Position numbers and translations under genes: made by a program
Notes under the pieces: generated by a model
The model's database searches: none
What the model saw: the letters and a program-made list of their open reading frames with translations, nothing else
What the model was told of the DNA's origin: nothing
Shown here: one piece after another, positions 1 to 9,500 of the stretch
Numbering within the stretch: position 1 is the first letter of the stretch
Layout of the letters: each line of letters begins with the position of its first letter
Origin: a virus
DNA: 47,154 nucleotides
Strand: one strand, 5' to 3'
IMG/VR virus record: IMGVR_UViG_3300027126_000035
Location: 1 to 47,154 of that record

Positions 1-106
1 ATTCACTAACGGGAACACAATTAGGGACTTTACGACCACCCTTCATTTTCATCCCAATAGCTTCGTAACCCTTCCAACATGGGCCTTTTTTCTTTTTTTG
101 TTTCAT
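1..106 (-). CDS. Partial phage protein with CWKGYEAIGMK motif (N-terminal end)
   Basis: Only the first 35 codons are inside the window; the gene runs off the left edge. The visible start is lysine-rich (MKQKKKKGPC) and continues CWKGYEAIGMKMKGG and then VPNCVP. From memory, this short two-cysteine motif recurs as a small module in many aquatic phage proteins; its function is unknown to me. The ATG at 106-104 overlaps the TGA of the upstream 128-residue gene as ATGA, which supports both this start and translational coupling. The fold and true product cannot be judged from this fragment. Confidence 0.6.
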   Translation of the reverse strand, partial: MKQKKKKGPCWKGYEAIGMKMKGGRKVPNCVPVSE

Positions 107-489
107 CTGTGTTCCTTGTATTTTAATACTTTTTCTGACCGCTCTTTACCGTGTTTCTTGCGTGTGCGGACTGAATATCCTTTTATCTCGCTAAAGGGCG
201 TTCCTGCGGCAAACCCCTTTGCAACCTTATTACCAGCTTCTGTACTTTTTTCACCCCATGTTGGGCGAGTTACAACATAAATTCTATCACTTGCAACTGT
301 TGAAAATATTGACCCATAGTCAGAGGCAGCTAGTGCTTTTGATATGGATTTAAAAACTTTAACTCTTCCTTTTGCCGATTTTACTTTTTGACGAGTTGTT
401 CCTTCTTTTGATGCAAATACAGATCTACCTGCATCAGAACCTCTTCCACCACCAAATCTAGATTCTTGCAAAAGTTTTATAATTCTCAT
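103..489 (-). CDS. Hypothetical basic protein, 128 aa
   Basis: I do not recognise this family. The protein is small and strongly basic, with a Gly/Arg-rich stretch near residues 12-20 and a Lys/Arg-rich C-terminus. No membrane segment or catalytic motif is seen. It overlaps both neighbours through ATGA junctions: its start overlaps the stop of the 133-residue gene and its stop overlaps the start of the left-edge gene. It is therefore almost certainly translated in the same message. Position at the end of a run of small charged proteins suggests a virion or head-assembly role, which is inference only. Confidence 0.6.
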   Translation of the reverse strand: MRIIKLLQESRFGGGRGSDAGRSVFASKEGTTRQKVKSAKGRVKVFKSISKALAASDYGSIFSTVASDRIYVVTRPTWGEKSTEAGNKVAKGFAAGTPFSEIKGYSVRTRKKHGKERSEKVLKYKEHR

Positions 490-887
490 TTTAATCTCAA
501 TTTCTTTTTCTTCTTTTTCCCGGGGCCTGCCATATTAACGCCAATCATTCCACAGGTAGTCATCTCCTGAATCAACCCTCTAGCTTGAACTAAAACTTGT
601 TCAAATTCAGCTATTAGTTGTTCAGGAGATTTCGTCTTGGGCTTAATTCGTTCCTCCACTCTCTTAGATTCTTGTACAGGTCTAGCTACAGCCTTCTTTT
701 TTATTCCAAAGGATCTAGCAAATATATCTGTGACCGTAGCTTCATCTACTTGAATCTTAGAAAGATCAGGGCCGTCAGGAGTTGGAATTGAAACAGGCAA
801 TCCATTAGCTGTACTTCTCTTGTACTCATCTTTATTTTGTTCGATGAGTGACATTGCAAAATCACCAATAGAAACTTGTTTCGTCAT
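486..887 (-). CDS. Hypothetical structural-region protein, 133 aa, lysine-rich C-terminus
   Basis: Unknown function. Residues about 85-115 look helical (SPEQLIAEFEQVLVQARGLI), followed by a Gly/Met patch (CGMIGVNMAGPG) and a C-terminal tail with six lysines in a row. The start at 887 is supported by a good Shine-Dalgarno sequence (GAGGATAATTAA then ATG), and the gene follows the 177-residue gene by 10 nt. It ends in an ATGA overlap with the next gene. The small charged proteins in this block may be head or prohead components, but nothing in the sequence proves it. Confidence 0.6.
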   Translation of the reverse strand: MTKQVSIGDFAMSLIEQNKDEYKRSTANGLPVSIPTPDGPDLSKIQVDEATVTDIFARSFGIKKKAVARPVQESKRVEERIKPKTKSPEQLIAEFEQVLVQARGLIQEMTTCGMIGVNMAGPGKKKKKKLRLK

Positions 888-897
888 TTAATTATCC

Positions 898-1431
898 TCA
901 TTTACCGGGGTTCATTGATCTTTTATCGGAGGCTTCTGCGTGTCTTCTTTTTCTGCGTTCTTCAGCAGTGCCTGATACTTTGGGTTTTTTTATACCCTTA
1001 ACTACTTTTTTTGGACCCTCAGCTTCAGCATCATCTAAGTCCTCTTTTTCATAAGTATCTGGGAAAGTGACTTCATTCATCAATGAACGCATGATTGGAT
1101 CAGCTATAGCTAAGAATGCTTCTTCTGAAATAAGCTCATCTTGATAGGCTTCTTTTAGAATAGATAGAACAGTTACGATTTCGGAGGACTCTCCACGCAA
1201 CATTTTAAAATCCTTCTTATCCAATCTTCCGTTTTTGTTTATGTCTAATCTATGCTGCTTACCAATTAGCTTCTTTTTCTTCATGTGTGAAGATTCAGCC
1301 TGCATTCCAAAAGAATCATGATCGTAGCGGTTGGCTTTACCTTTTGGTGTTGGGCCTACCATTCCTTTCTTTTTCTTCTTAGCTTTTTTAGCTTCGTTAA
1401 TTAATCCAAATATACGATTTAGTGAATTCAT
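898..1431 (-). CDS. Hypothetical protein with an EF-hand-like calcium-binding loop, 177 aa
   Basis: A basic protein with lysine-rich N-terminus (KKAKKKKKG near residue 15) and lysine/arginine-rich C-terminus. Residues 63-74 read DINKNGRLDKKD, matching an EF-hand loop: acidic or amide residues at positions 1, 3 and 5, Gly at 6, a hydrophobic residue at 8, and Asp at 9 and 12. This predicts one Ca2+ site. The segment around residues 85-120 is likely helical. An AAAGGTATAACT-ATG ribosome site supports the start. The family is not recognised; a structural or assembly protein is suggested by context only. Confidence 0.6.
   Translation of the reverse strand: MNSLNRIFGLINEAKKAKKKKKGMVGPTPKGKANRYDHDSFGMQAESSHMKKKKLIGKQHRLDINKNGRLDKKDFKMLRGESSEIVTVLSILKEAYQDELISEEAFLAIADPIMRSLMNEVTFPDTYEKEDLDDAEAEGPKKVVKGIKKPKVSGTAEERRKRRHAEASDKRSMNPGK
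1210..1245 (-). other. EF-hand-like loop in the 177-aa protein
   Basis: Twelve codons encode DINKNGRLDKKD (residues 63-74) followed by Phe. Ligand positions 1, 3, 5, 9 and 12 are filled with D, N, N, D and D, and position 6 is Gly, as in canonical EF-hand or dockerin-type loops. Only one such loop is present. Asp rather than Glu at position 12 is seen in some calcium loops and may lower affinity. Confidence 0.55.
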
Positions 1432-1443
1432 AGTTATACCTTT

Positions 1444-1484
1444 CTTGCTAACGGCAAGTTTAATAGATGTGAGTTTAGACTCAC
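1444..1484 (-). other. Two small hairpins between the 123-aa and 177-aa genes
   Basis: At 1469-1484 GTGAGT and ACTCAC form a 6-bp perfect stem with a 4-nt loop, starting at the stop codon of the 123-residue gene. At 1444-1458 CTTGC and GCAAG form a 5-bp stem directly before the AAAGG ribosome site of the 177-residue gene. Neither is followed by a U-run on the minus-strand transcript, so these do not look like intrinsic terminators. mRNA end processing or translational tuning is possible. Confidence 0.3.
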
Positions 1485-1852
1485 TTCTTCTTCATTGATT
1501 TTTTTATAGGCATTTCATCTTCTTCATCTTCGTCTTCCTCTTCTGACTCGTCTTCTTCGTAGAGTTCCTCATCGTCTTCTTCTTCCTCTTCTTCATTGAG
1601 GGTAGCAGCGTTGACGGCTTCGAGAACATTAGCTGTGTGCTCCATTAGGGCCTCATCGCTAATAGCCTCGTCTAGGTGTGAGGCACAGAGGGGGCATACA
1701 TGAGCTTCCTCTTCTAACTCCTCTACTTCTTCTTCGGTTGATTCGTCTATTTTCTGGTCTTGTGTTTTTCCAACCTTTAGACCAAAATCAGCCCAAGCTG
1801 AGTTTTCGAGAATAATTTTCATTGCGTCATCTGATATATTTAAGTGCTTCAT
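1481..1852 (-). CDS. Highly acidic protein, possible prohead core component, 123 aa
   Basis: The N-terminal half (MKHLNISDDAMKIILENSAW) looks folded. It is followed by a Glu-rich linker, a short CPLC segment near residues 53-56, and a C-terminal run of nearly uninterrupted Glu/Asp ending in KKSMKKK. Extreme acidity is typical of T4-type prohead core and internal peptides (gp67/gp68 class), which are cleared by the prohead protease. That analogy is my inference, and there is no sequence-level match I can assert. The single CxxC is not enough for a zinc site on its own. A TATAAATA box lies 37-44 nt upstream and a ribosome site AAAGGATTTAAAATT-ATG supports the start. Confidence 0.6.
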   Translation of the reverse strand: MKHLNISDDAMKIILENSAWADFGLKVGKTQDQKIDESTEEEVEELEEEAHVCPLCASHLDEAISDEALMEHTANVLEAVNAATLNEEEEEEDDEELYEEDESEEEDEDEEDEMPIKKSMKKK

Positions 1853-1888
1853 AATTTTAAATCCTTTGTGGGAATCTATCCCTATTGT

Positions 1889-1896
1889 TATTTATA
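1889..1896 (-). promoter_or_regulatory. T4-type late-promoter-like box (TATAAATA)
   Basis: The minus strand reads GGTATAAATAACAATAGG in the 79-nt gap upstream of the acidic 123-residue gene. TATAAATA is the T4 late promoter consensus read by gp55-type sigma factors. Spacing of about 37 nt to the ATG leaves room for a start site and the AAAGGA ribosome site. The genome is AT-rich and the octamer also occurs inside genes, so only the intergenic placement gives it weight. Confidence 0.45.
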
Positions 1897-1931
1897 CCTA
1901 AAAACAGTTATTTTGCAAATTTTTTATTTTT

Positions 1932-2222
1932 TTAATTTACAAAAACAAAATTAAGCCCTGCGCCACCAAAATCCCCACATGATATAGGATCCCCTGTTCT
2001 AAAGACAGGAAGACCTTCTACAAAAACATTTGTCGATCCTGTAACACACAATCTAGGGTGATTGGTATCCCCACAAGTTGCGGGGAAATAAAGATCTGTA
2101 ACCCGCATTACATTAAATCCATTAACACGAGTTATTAATGCTCCGGGTCCCGCAGGAGGAGTTCCGGGGTGGCAATGGCCTAAAGATATTTCGGCTGGAT
2201 TAATAGTTAAGATTGTAGGCAT
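1932..2222 (-). CDS. PAAR-domain tail spike tip protein (T4 gp5.4-like)
   Basis: A 96-residue protein with the PAAR layout: an early GHCHPG segment, VNGFNVMRVTD, then C(G)DTNHPRLCVTGS, a VFVEGLPVFRTGD segment and a final ISCGDFGG. The repeated 'V-x-G-x-x-V-x-R-x-x-D' strands and the scattered Cys/His residues match PAAR proteins. These form a metal-stabilised cone that caps the spike trimer at the tip of contractile tails and type VI secretion machines. The full small-domain length is present, with no toxin extension. It lies far from the spike gene (20984-21988) but is transcribed in the same direction after the adhesin genes. Confidence 0.85.
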   Translation of the reverse strand: MPTILTINPAEISLGHCHPGTPPAGPGALITRVNGFNVMRVTDLYFPATCGDTNHPRLCVTGSTNVFVEGLPVFRTGDPISCGDFGGAGLNFVFVN

Positions 2223-2223
2223 T

Positions 2224-4374
2224 TTAATACTCTAAGTATATAGGCAAATTATCTGTTTGCCCATCTCGTAAAGCTCCAATTCTGCTTCCCACTTCGTAAT
2301 CACCATCCTTATCATGATAAATCTTAACTCCAGTTTTTTCTCCTTGTCGTAGTTTATTAAACATGTAAGTTGGGATTCCTATTTTTTGATTGCAATATTC
2401 AGTTAAATTCATACGAACATAGACATCAGGCCATAATAAACCATCAGGTAATTCGTATATTGTATTTAAAGATGATATTAGGTTAATTGCAGTTCTAAAT
2501 CCGTGCGCCGACTTAGTTGAACTTGGCGATAAGTAAAACTCTGTATTTTCATTAGCGTAAGTAAAGTTATTTGCTTCGTTTAAGTTAGTAGCTTTATCCC
2601 AAGCAAAGTATGCGGAATCGTTTACTCGTCCATCAATGTCTGTTAAATTATAGCTAGATGTTTTTCTAAACGACATATAAAAATGACCAGCACCTAAATC
2701 ATTATTAAAATACTTCTCGTCAGGATGATAAACAAAAGATGCTCTACGAACATTCCAATCAATCAATGTAGAGTTACCATTAAAAACAGAATATTCGTAT
2801 TTGTTTGTGGGGATTACTAAAACAGACCTAGGTAAGCGTCTAACAAATATAGGGCCGTTTAAATCATCTCCAAACTGATGCAAACTAAAATCGGTAGTTT
2901 CTAACTCAAAAACAGACTCAGGTGCTATGTGCCCAAACAATGGATCATTGTATTGTAAAGATAATGTATACCATGGGAATGCTCTAAATTTAATTGCTGC
3001 GGAAACTTCTACGGGATCAGTGCTTAATGTGTATTTAGCTTTTGTCTTTCTAACCAATGGCGACTCTAGTGTTGGTACTTCTTCTATAGTATTCACATCT
3101 AACAAGAGCATGTACGCATAAGTATTACTTGTAGTTAAATCATAATTGTACTCTAAGTTTGCAGATGGTTGAGATGATACAGTTAAATTTATTTGGAATT
3201 TACTTTGAACATCATATAGGCAAGCAGCTTGAACATCATTATTAAGTGTATATGATCTTTCTAGTTCATTTTCACATTGAATAAGTTCTGTCCCTGTAGC
3301 AGTTGCTACTTCTAGGTCATAAGTGTAATCTTGTACAGGCACAGCACTAAACTGGCCTGTGGATAATTGAAGATCTATATTTTCTGAGTTATTTATATTT
3401 ACATGTAAAAATCTACCGGATGAAGTTTCTACAGGTATTCTAGCATAAAAATCTTCTGGAAGAATATACCATAATCTAAGTAACTCTAACTTAGCTGGTA
3501 AATAGACATCCGAAGAAGACGCAGCAGCGGCTGTATATGCTTGTGGATCTAATGCAATTTTATTTATATCTGCTCTTGACACTCCCCGCGCAGGTATGGG
3601 CACAACTACAGATGTTGAATTAGTATTAGCATTAGAACTAGTTGTTAATAAATTAACTAATCTAGAATTTAAAATTTGTTGATATGTGTTACCATATACA
3701 GATGTTAAAATTCTAGTTGCAGTTTGAAACTGAATTGTAGCTCTATTTAACGCAGATCTAACTGCTAACGCAATAATGTATCCGTAGTCAATTTCTCCTA
3801 AAGTGTTATTTAATATCCTTGTCTGTAATGATTTGTTTATAGTTACGCTTGGATAAATCAACCCGTCTGGTGTATATAAGTTATATAAAATATCACCAAT
3901 TTCTTTTTTTACTACCTGACGAATTATGTTAGAGTTTACTTTTATGAGTGCTTTGTTTATCAAAGGAATACTAGATAATTCCCTAGATATTAAACTTTGA
4001 ATATCTTGATCTGTAACATTACCAAATAATGCTACTGAATTATTTGTAGCGGATGTGACAGTTTCATTTCCACTCGTCACCAAATAATAAGATTGATTAA
4101 AAAAGTTATTTCCTAAATCAGTAGATCCTAAATTGTATTGATAGTTATCGGATACTCCTGATAATGATGGTCTTAGATTATATTCATTAAATAATATTTG
4201 ATCTAATATTATAGGATTTCCATCTGGTTCAGAGATTAATAAGCAACCTCCATTAATAATTAAAGGTGGTTCTTCTGGTCTAATTATCTCAGGTCTAACC
4301 CGTGTAACACCGTCAACTCCGCTAGGTGGAATTCCCGGTGTAAAATCTAAACACGGATCAACAATTATTGGCAT
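2224..4374 (-). CDS. Large virion structural protein, probable baseplate or fibre component, 716 aa
   Basis: No family is recognised. The protein is rich in Asn, Ser, Thr and Tyr and is predicted to be mostly beta, with an N-terminal proline-rich stretch (residues 10-40) and no membrane segment. The C-terminal part carries an acidic segment (DKDGDYEVGSR) and ends LPIYLEY. It sits between the 725-residue structural protein and the PAAR tip gene, 1-3 nt from each, so it is translated with baseplate proteins. A peripheral baseplate or short-fibre role is inferred. The start at 4374 has only a weak ribosome site. Confidence 0.6.
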   Translation of the reverse strand: MPIIVDPCLDFTPGIPPSGVDGVTRVRPEIIRPEEPPLIINGGCLLISEPDGNPIILDQILFNEYNLRPSLSGVSDNYQYNLGSTDLGNNFFNQSYYLVTSGNETVTSATNNSVALFGNVTDQDIQSLISRELSSIPLINKALIKVNSNIIRQVVKKEIGDILYNLYTPDGLIYPSVTINKSLQTRILNNTLGEIDYGYIIALAVRSALNRATIQFQTATRILTSVYGNTYQQILNSRLVNLLTTSSNANTNSTSVVVPIPARGVSRADINKIALDPQAYTAAAASSSDVYLPAKLELLRLWYILPEDFYARIPVETSSGRFLHVNINNSENIDLQLSTGQFSAVPVQDYTYDLEVATATGTELIQCENELERSYTLNNDVQAACLYDVQSKFQINLTVSSQPSANLEYNYDLTTSNTYAYMLLLDVNTIEEVPTLESPLVRKTKAKYTLSTDPVEVSAAIKFRAFPWYTLSLQYNDPLFGHIAPESVFELETTDFSLHQFGDDLNGPIFVRRLPRSVLVIPTNKYEYSVFNGNSTLIDWNVRRASFVYHPDEKYFNNDLGAGHFYMSFRKTSSYNLTDIDGRVNDSAYFAWDKATNLNEANNFTYANENTEFYLSPSSTKSAHGFRTAINLISSLNTIYELPDGLLWPDVYVRMNLTEYCNQKIGIPTYMFNKLRQGEKTGVKIYHDKDGDYEVGSRIGALRDGQTDNLPIYLEY

Positions 4375-4377
4375 ATA

Positions 4378-6555
4378 TTATATGAATGATTGTATTTGAC
4401 TAATTCCAGAATCACTGCTATAGGTAGATTGCTGTTGTGGAGTTAAAGTTACCGTATATTTTACTGAAGGATAGAAACATGATGAAAATGGCGATAATCT
4501 ATTTGAATTAGCTTCTATATTTCCTCCAGTTCCTATATTTTTTACTTGAAATAAATTAAAAGGTTTTCTACCGTCGTATATAGAAAAATTATATCCATCA
4601 AAGAAACGCACATAACCAAGACTAGCGGTTGCAATAATTGTGAATTTTACAGAATTGCTCGTCTGTCCTCTTTTTATAACATAAATTCCAGTATATTTTG
4701 AGTCTACGCTATCATTATCATCACCTTCCCCTTGTACACCATTTCCTGTTTGAGGAAAACAATTATGGAATGATGCTTCTACAAAAAAATCAGAAAAAGT
4801 AGTTTGTATTCCTGTAACTTCAATTGTTTTATTCCAAACTAAAGGAATACCAAAAGCTCCGTTAAGATTTCCAGCACCTTGAAATTCGTTTTCATTACCT
4901 GCTGGTGATCTATTATCAGACATGTTGCCAGATTTAATTGCTCCCATATCAACATAATGCATTGATGGATGAAATTGGGTTCTACCCTCTCTAATTCTAT
5001 AAGAAAGATCCCAACCCGGGGGTACAGTATTAAGGCTATCCATAAATCTTTCTGGGCCGTAATTAGTGCCTCCAAAAATATAGCCTGCTGCTGCAACTTT
5101 AGGATTATTCGTAACTGCCTGTCGTGGTTCGTATGTAGAATCTGCGTATTGTTTTAGGTCACTAATTTCTTTTTCTAAATTATATTTTGTTGCTACTGGA
5201 TTAGCAAGCGAGATACTTGGAGTAGCCGCACAAATTCCTGATCTTTCTCCATATGTTAATTCTGTTGTTCTAAAGAAAGGTCGAATATCAATAATATCTG
5301 ATGATTGAACTATTCCTGCTCCCGTGCTTCCTATGCTTGCATCTCTTCTTACAACAATGTAAGCTATTGGCAAAATTGTTTGGCCGATCAATCTAGGGTC
5401 ATTAGCCTCAAATTTTTCTTGTATTAATGGAGCTAAATTCATTAAATCATCAGGACTTGGGAATGATCCATGTGTGTTTAATGCGGCAGATTGGAATCCA
5501 TTGTTAGGATCTAACTCATCCGAAATGTTTGGTAGTATAGATGTGTGATCTATACTAGTATCAACAAACGGAGTTGTAGATTGTCCTACTGACATATTAC
5601 TACCGCCAATACCTGCACCTTTAATTAAGCCTAAAATAGGTTTGGTTATTTTAACTGGAGTTCCAGCAGTTGCAAGACTACCACCGCTCCATTTTTGAAT
5701 TGTAGTCTGCCTTGAATCCACTGGTTTACTGTATATGAACAATAGGTCTATTCTTTTACTGGCTCCGCTAAGTAATTGACGGCCAGTAACATTTCCATTA
5801 GCATCCACTGTTTGTACGAAAAAATCATTTTCATCAAATGATGGAATTTCTATACTTAGTTGTTCAGGAACATCAACTACTGCGGTTCTAGCTACACCTC
5901 TAAATTGTTTTATAAACTCATTTGCTAATACTTGAGAACTTCTTTGTATGCCCTCAGGAATATTAAATAATTTAACATTGTCTGCTGGGTCTAATAAGGG
6001 CCAGTTATAATTAGCTGGTTTTCCGTTTACATACTGTATCGTAGTTAAATTACTTATCTCATTATTCCAAGTAGTTACTCGTTCAATCAAACCGTTTAAA
6101 TTTAATGAATTTGTATTTATATCTATTAGTACAGAGTTTAGTGTTGCAACATAATTATATTGAGCACTGTTAGGATTTATAGAACTTACTTCAAATTGAG
6201 TTTTGAATTTTTCTGTCTCTCCAATTGGTGTTACTAATTTAATTATTTTTTGTAACGGGGTTAAATCATACGCATCATTAATTCTAGCAATATATCTACC
6301 AGAATTAACAGTGACTATGTTATTTGTTCCGTCTGCTACTGGACGCAATTCATTAAAATCAGCGCGGTTGATGCCTGTAGCCGTTGTTGTATCTTCCGTT
6401 GTTGGGATTACATCTATTTGGTCTTTTAACCACAAAACATTCTCTTGCAATTGTTTTAGTGGAATGTTATCTATTTCCCAATAGTAAGGATCATTTTCTT
6501 TAAAATACCGAATTGGATCTGTAAACTTATATTGACTGTCTTTAAAATTAACCAT
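4378..6555 (-). CDS. Virion structural protein with YxWExDNxPL N-terminal motif, 725 aa
   Basis: Residues 23-46 read DPYYWEIDNIPLKQL and then QENVLWLKDQ. This motif is shared with the next upstream protein and, from memory, with large structural proteins of T4-like cyanophages. The rest is mixed alpha/beta with Asn/Thr-rich stretches and no catalytic motif. The C-terminal third contains strand-rich segments compatible with a receptor-facing or fibre-connecting domain. The ATG overlaps the stop of the 1078-residue gene as TAATG. A baseplate-periphery role is likely: the shared N-terminal motif would be the attachment module. Exact position in the virion is unknown. Confidence 0.65.
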   Translation of the reverse strand: MVNFKDSQYKFTDPIRYFKENDPYYWEIDNIPLKQLQENVLWLKDQIDVIPTTEDTTTATGINRADFNELRPVADGTNNIVTVNSGRYIARINDAYDLTPLQKIIKLVTPIGETEKFKTQFEVSSINPNSAQYNYVATLNSVLIDINTNSLNLNGLIERVTTWNNEISNLTTIQYVNGKPANYNWPLLDPADNVKLFNIPEGIQRSSQVLANEFIKQFRGVARTAVVDVPEQLSIEIPSFDENDFFVQTVDANGNVTGRQLLSGASKRIDLLFIYSKPVDSRQTTIQKWSGGSLATAGTPVKITKPILGLIKGAGIGGSNMSVGQSTTPFVDTSIDHTSILPNISDELDPNNGFQSAALNTHGSFPSPDDLMNLAPLIQEKFEANDPRLIGQTILPIAYIVVRRDASIGSTGAGIVQSSDIIDIRPFFRTTELTYGERSGICAATPSISLANPVATKYNLEKEISDLKQYADSTYEPRQAVTNNPKVAAAGYIFGGTNYGPERFMDSLNTVPPGWDLSYRIREGRTQFHPSMHYVDMGAIKSGNMSDNRSPAGNENEFQGAGNLNGAFGIPLVWNKTIEVTGIQTTFSDFFVEASFHNCFPQTGNGVQGEGDDNDSVDSKYTGIYVIKRGQTSNSVKFTIIATASLGYVRFFDGYNFSIYDGRKPFNLFQVKNIGTGGNIEANSNRLSPFSSCFYPSVKYTVTLTPQQQSTYSSDSGISQIQSFI

Positions 6556-9500
6556 TAGTTATCTCTCCTTAAATCAAATATTTCAGATGATTTAAAACCA
6601 TTTCCAAATTTATCATAGCCAGCATCAAACGCTTGAGATCCTGTAGATGTACTATTTCTAGATCTATAAATAGTTACCAACGGAACGCGCCCAGATTTTT
6701 GTATTGCATTGTGTCTAGCATTAGCAAAAGTATCTGCTGCTGACTCATCTAATCGAATTCTATTTGCATAACTATCATCTAACATAGAAGACACATAATA
6801 GAACTTTGCCGTAGTTATGTCTGAATAAATTGAAGACAATTCTGTTGATATAGTACTACAAGTTGCTGATGGATTATATCCTTGTGAAAGCACTTGGTAC
6901 ACAATACCAGAATCTGATGCATTAGTTGTTAAGAACTTAGCTCTTCCATTAGGAGACATGTACAATCTAAATGGGCCATAATTTGTACCTAGGTTTGCTC
7001 CAGAAGCTCCGTAATAATCAAGAACACTTAGTATTCCTGTATCTGGCGTTCCTGCGGGTGCGCCCGAAGCAGTTATGCTTGCACCGGACACATACACAGA
7101 ACTTGGACCTCTGTATCCAGCTAAAGATGGATACAACCCACTGACTGAACAATATGCAGCATGTAGTTTAGAACTATCGCAGATATTCCAAATTCTAAGT
7201 CTTTCACAGAATGTCGCAGATGTATCGTAATAAATACCCCTACAGTTTTCCCATCCGGCAGGGAAGTGAACATTATTTACCTTAACATTACTGTTATTTA
7301 CTGCACGAACACACATGCCTCCAGTAGAGAAAGCTAATATATCAGAGCTTGCTGTTGCGCTCTTGTAATTAACCAAGAAGAATTCTCTAGATCCAGCAGT
7401 AAACAATCTATCATTTGGGGTATTAATAGTTGTTGAAGATAGATTAAATCTAGTTCCTTGGTTGTCTACAATATCTTCATCCTGCCCATTTGGATAAAAC
7501 TGTAGATACCCACTAGCAGTGTAGGCAGATGTATTTAATGAATTATCTTGATTATAATCCATGCTACTAGTTTGTGATGCAGGCCAGAAAGAATGTATAT
7601 CCCCTAGGTCTTCCATCACTATAGTTGAGTTATCATCCGCAACTAAGCACGCACGCAATGAGTGCAATTCTACTTTAGTATGATTGGTTCCATCAGATAA
7701 GTTCCAACCAGAAACATCAAGATTACCTTCATCAGTTCTTTGTGGATTAAATTTAACTACAGAGTTTTTCTCAACAAGAGCATCTACCCCTGCTTGTCCT
7801 ATAAATGTAACACCAGCGAATTCTAACTCAGAGTTTTCTGTTGCAACCGCAGCAGCAGTATTTGTTCCATACTCGTTTGCACCAAGTAATACCGTAGGCC
7901 CTGATTTTGATCCCAAGAATCTAGCTTTTGAATTCTTTGCAACATTAATACATGTACCAAATACCGCTGCGCTATTGTAGTAGGTATCTGTGTTTATATT
8001 TAAAGTTTGTATTTTTGTCTGAACGAAATCAGCATACGAGTTGTTTTTTACTATTATGCCGGATTTATGAGTTATTGTTCCGTTGACATCATTTACGCCT
8101 AGCACTCCGTAGAAAAGAGTGGTTCCCATCTTGTCAGGAGTAGAATCTGTCTTCTTATAAAGCAACTGTGAATTATTTAAAACTAAATGCTGCCCATTAT
8201 ACCCGTAAGTAAACTGCTCAATGTTCCAACTAATATCTTTGAACTTGTTGGATTGATCTACTTTTACGGTGTTGGGGTTTTTTATAATTATTGAATTAAC
8301 AGCTTCAAAACCAATTCCTTGGTTATAACTTGCTACAACCATAGGCAACTCTAGCATTGAGTTGTACGCACGAATGCCATTATAATTTTGAGATGCTTGA
8401 GTAATTCCCTTGTGCTTATAAACTGAATTTTCTAAATGCATACCACATTCGGTGTTGCACAAAGTTTGAATTAGTATGGGAGCCTCAGACGCTGTTAAAG
8501 TGCTACTAGCAGGAAGAGATCCTTTACCAAGTAAATGTGAGTTTACTAATTTTATACCTATGTTATTAAACATGGTATGAATAGGAATATCCAAGCCTGA
8601 TACTGTAATTGGTGTAGTTTGATCTTCAATAGTTATTACAGAATTAATACTATTTAAACCAATTCCAGTAACGCTCGTGTCGCGTGCGCTCGTAGTGCTT
8701 AGTGCATAGTTTCTTACTGCAAACAAACCTCTTCTCACGGTAATATCTGAATTTACAAATTTAAACCCGTTTTCTTTGCAGCGTAATGCAAATGAATTTT
8801 CTAGAGTTACCTTTGAGTTAGTAATGTCAAATCCTGTTTGAGTCGTATGTGCAAGAGATACTCCTGATGTGGATCCACCACCATCTACACAGAAGTTTCT
8901 AATGTAGATTGGGCCTGCACAGTTTTCTATTTTTACTTTATTTAAATAATTGCCATATATTGCGGCAAAACAATTTACATTATTCGCAGCTATACCATTA
9001 CTAGAGTAATAAGTATTTCCATCAGCCCCAGAAACTCTAAAATAATCAGATGGCACAGTTGCATCTTGTGTAGCGGTGTATGGAGCAAATTTAATCTTGT
9101 CTAAAGTATCTACGATTAGCCCAGCATTAAAATTAATGTATCCAGAACCAAATCCATAGTTAGTATATCCTAATGGTATTGGGGATATCCACCCACGATT
9201 TGTTGCCCACCGAGGATCAGTAACAGAACTAGTAACTACTGTTGATAGGTAAATTGAACTCGAATTTATAATTGAGTTATACAGATCTGTTGAGCTAACC
9301 GCAGATACTGTAGTTCCATTAAATAAAGCTCCACTAGCATGAGTGCTTCTTCCGAATGCTCTGTTTACTATCTCTAGTCCTGCGCCGGGAACAGATTCGT
9401 CAATCTTTATATTTTTTAAAACTAGATCACCCAAATCACCGTATGATGCAACCTCAATTATTATTGGGTATGTAATTCTGCTAGGAAGTACATTTAATAC

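Noticed and set aside
6113-6120. TATAAATA octamers inside genes (for example near 6113 and 21236)
   Set aside because: The window is AT-rich and these sit mid-gene without a downstream start; treated as chance.
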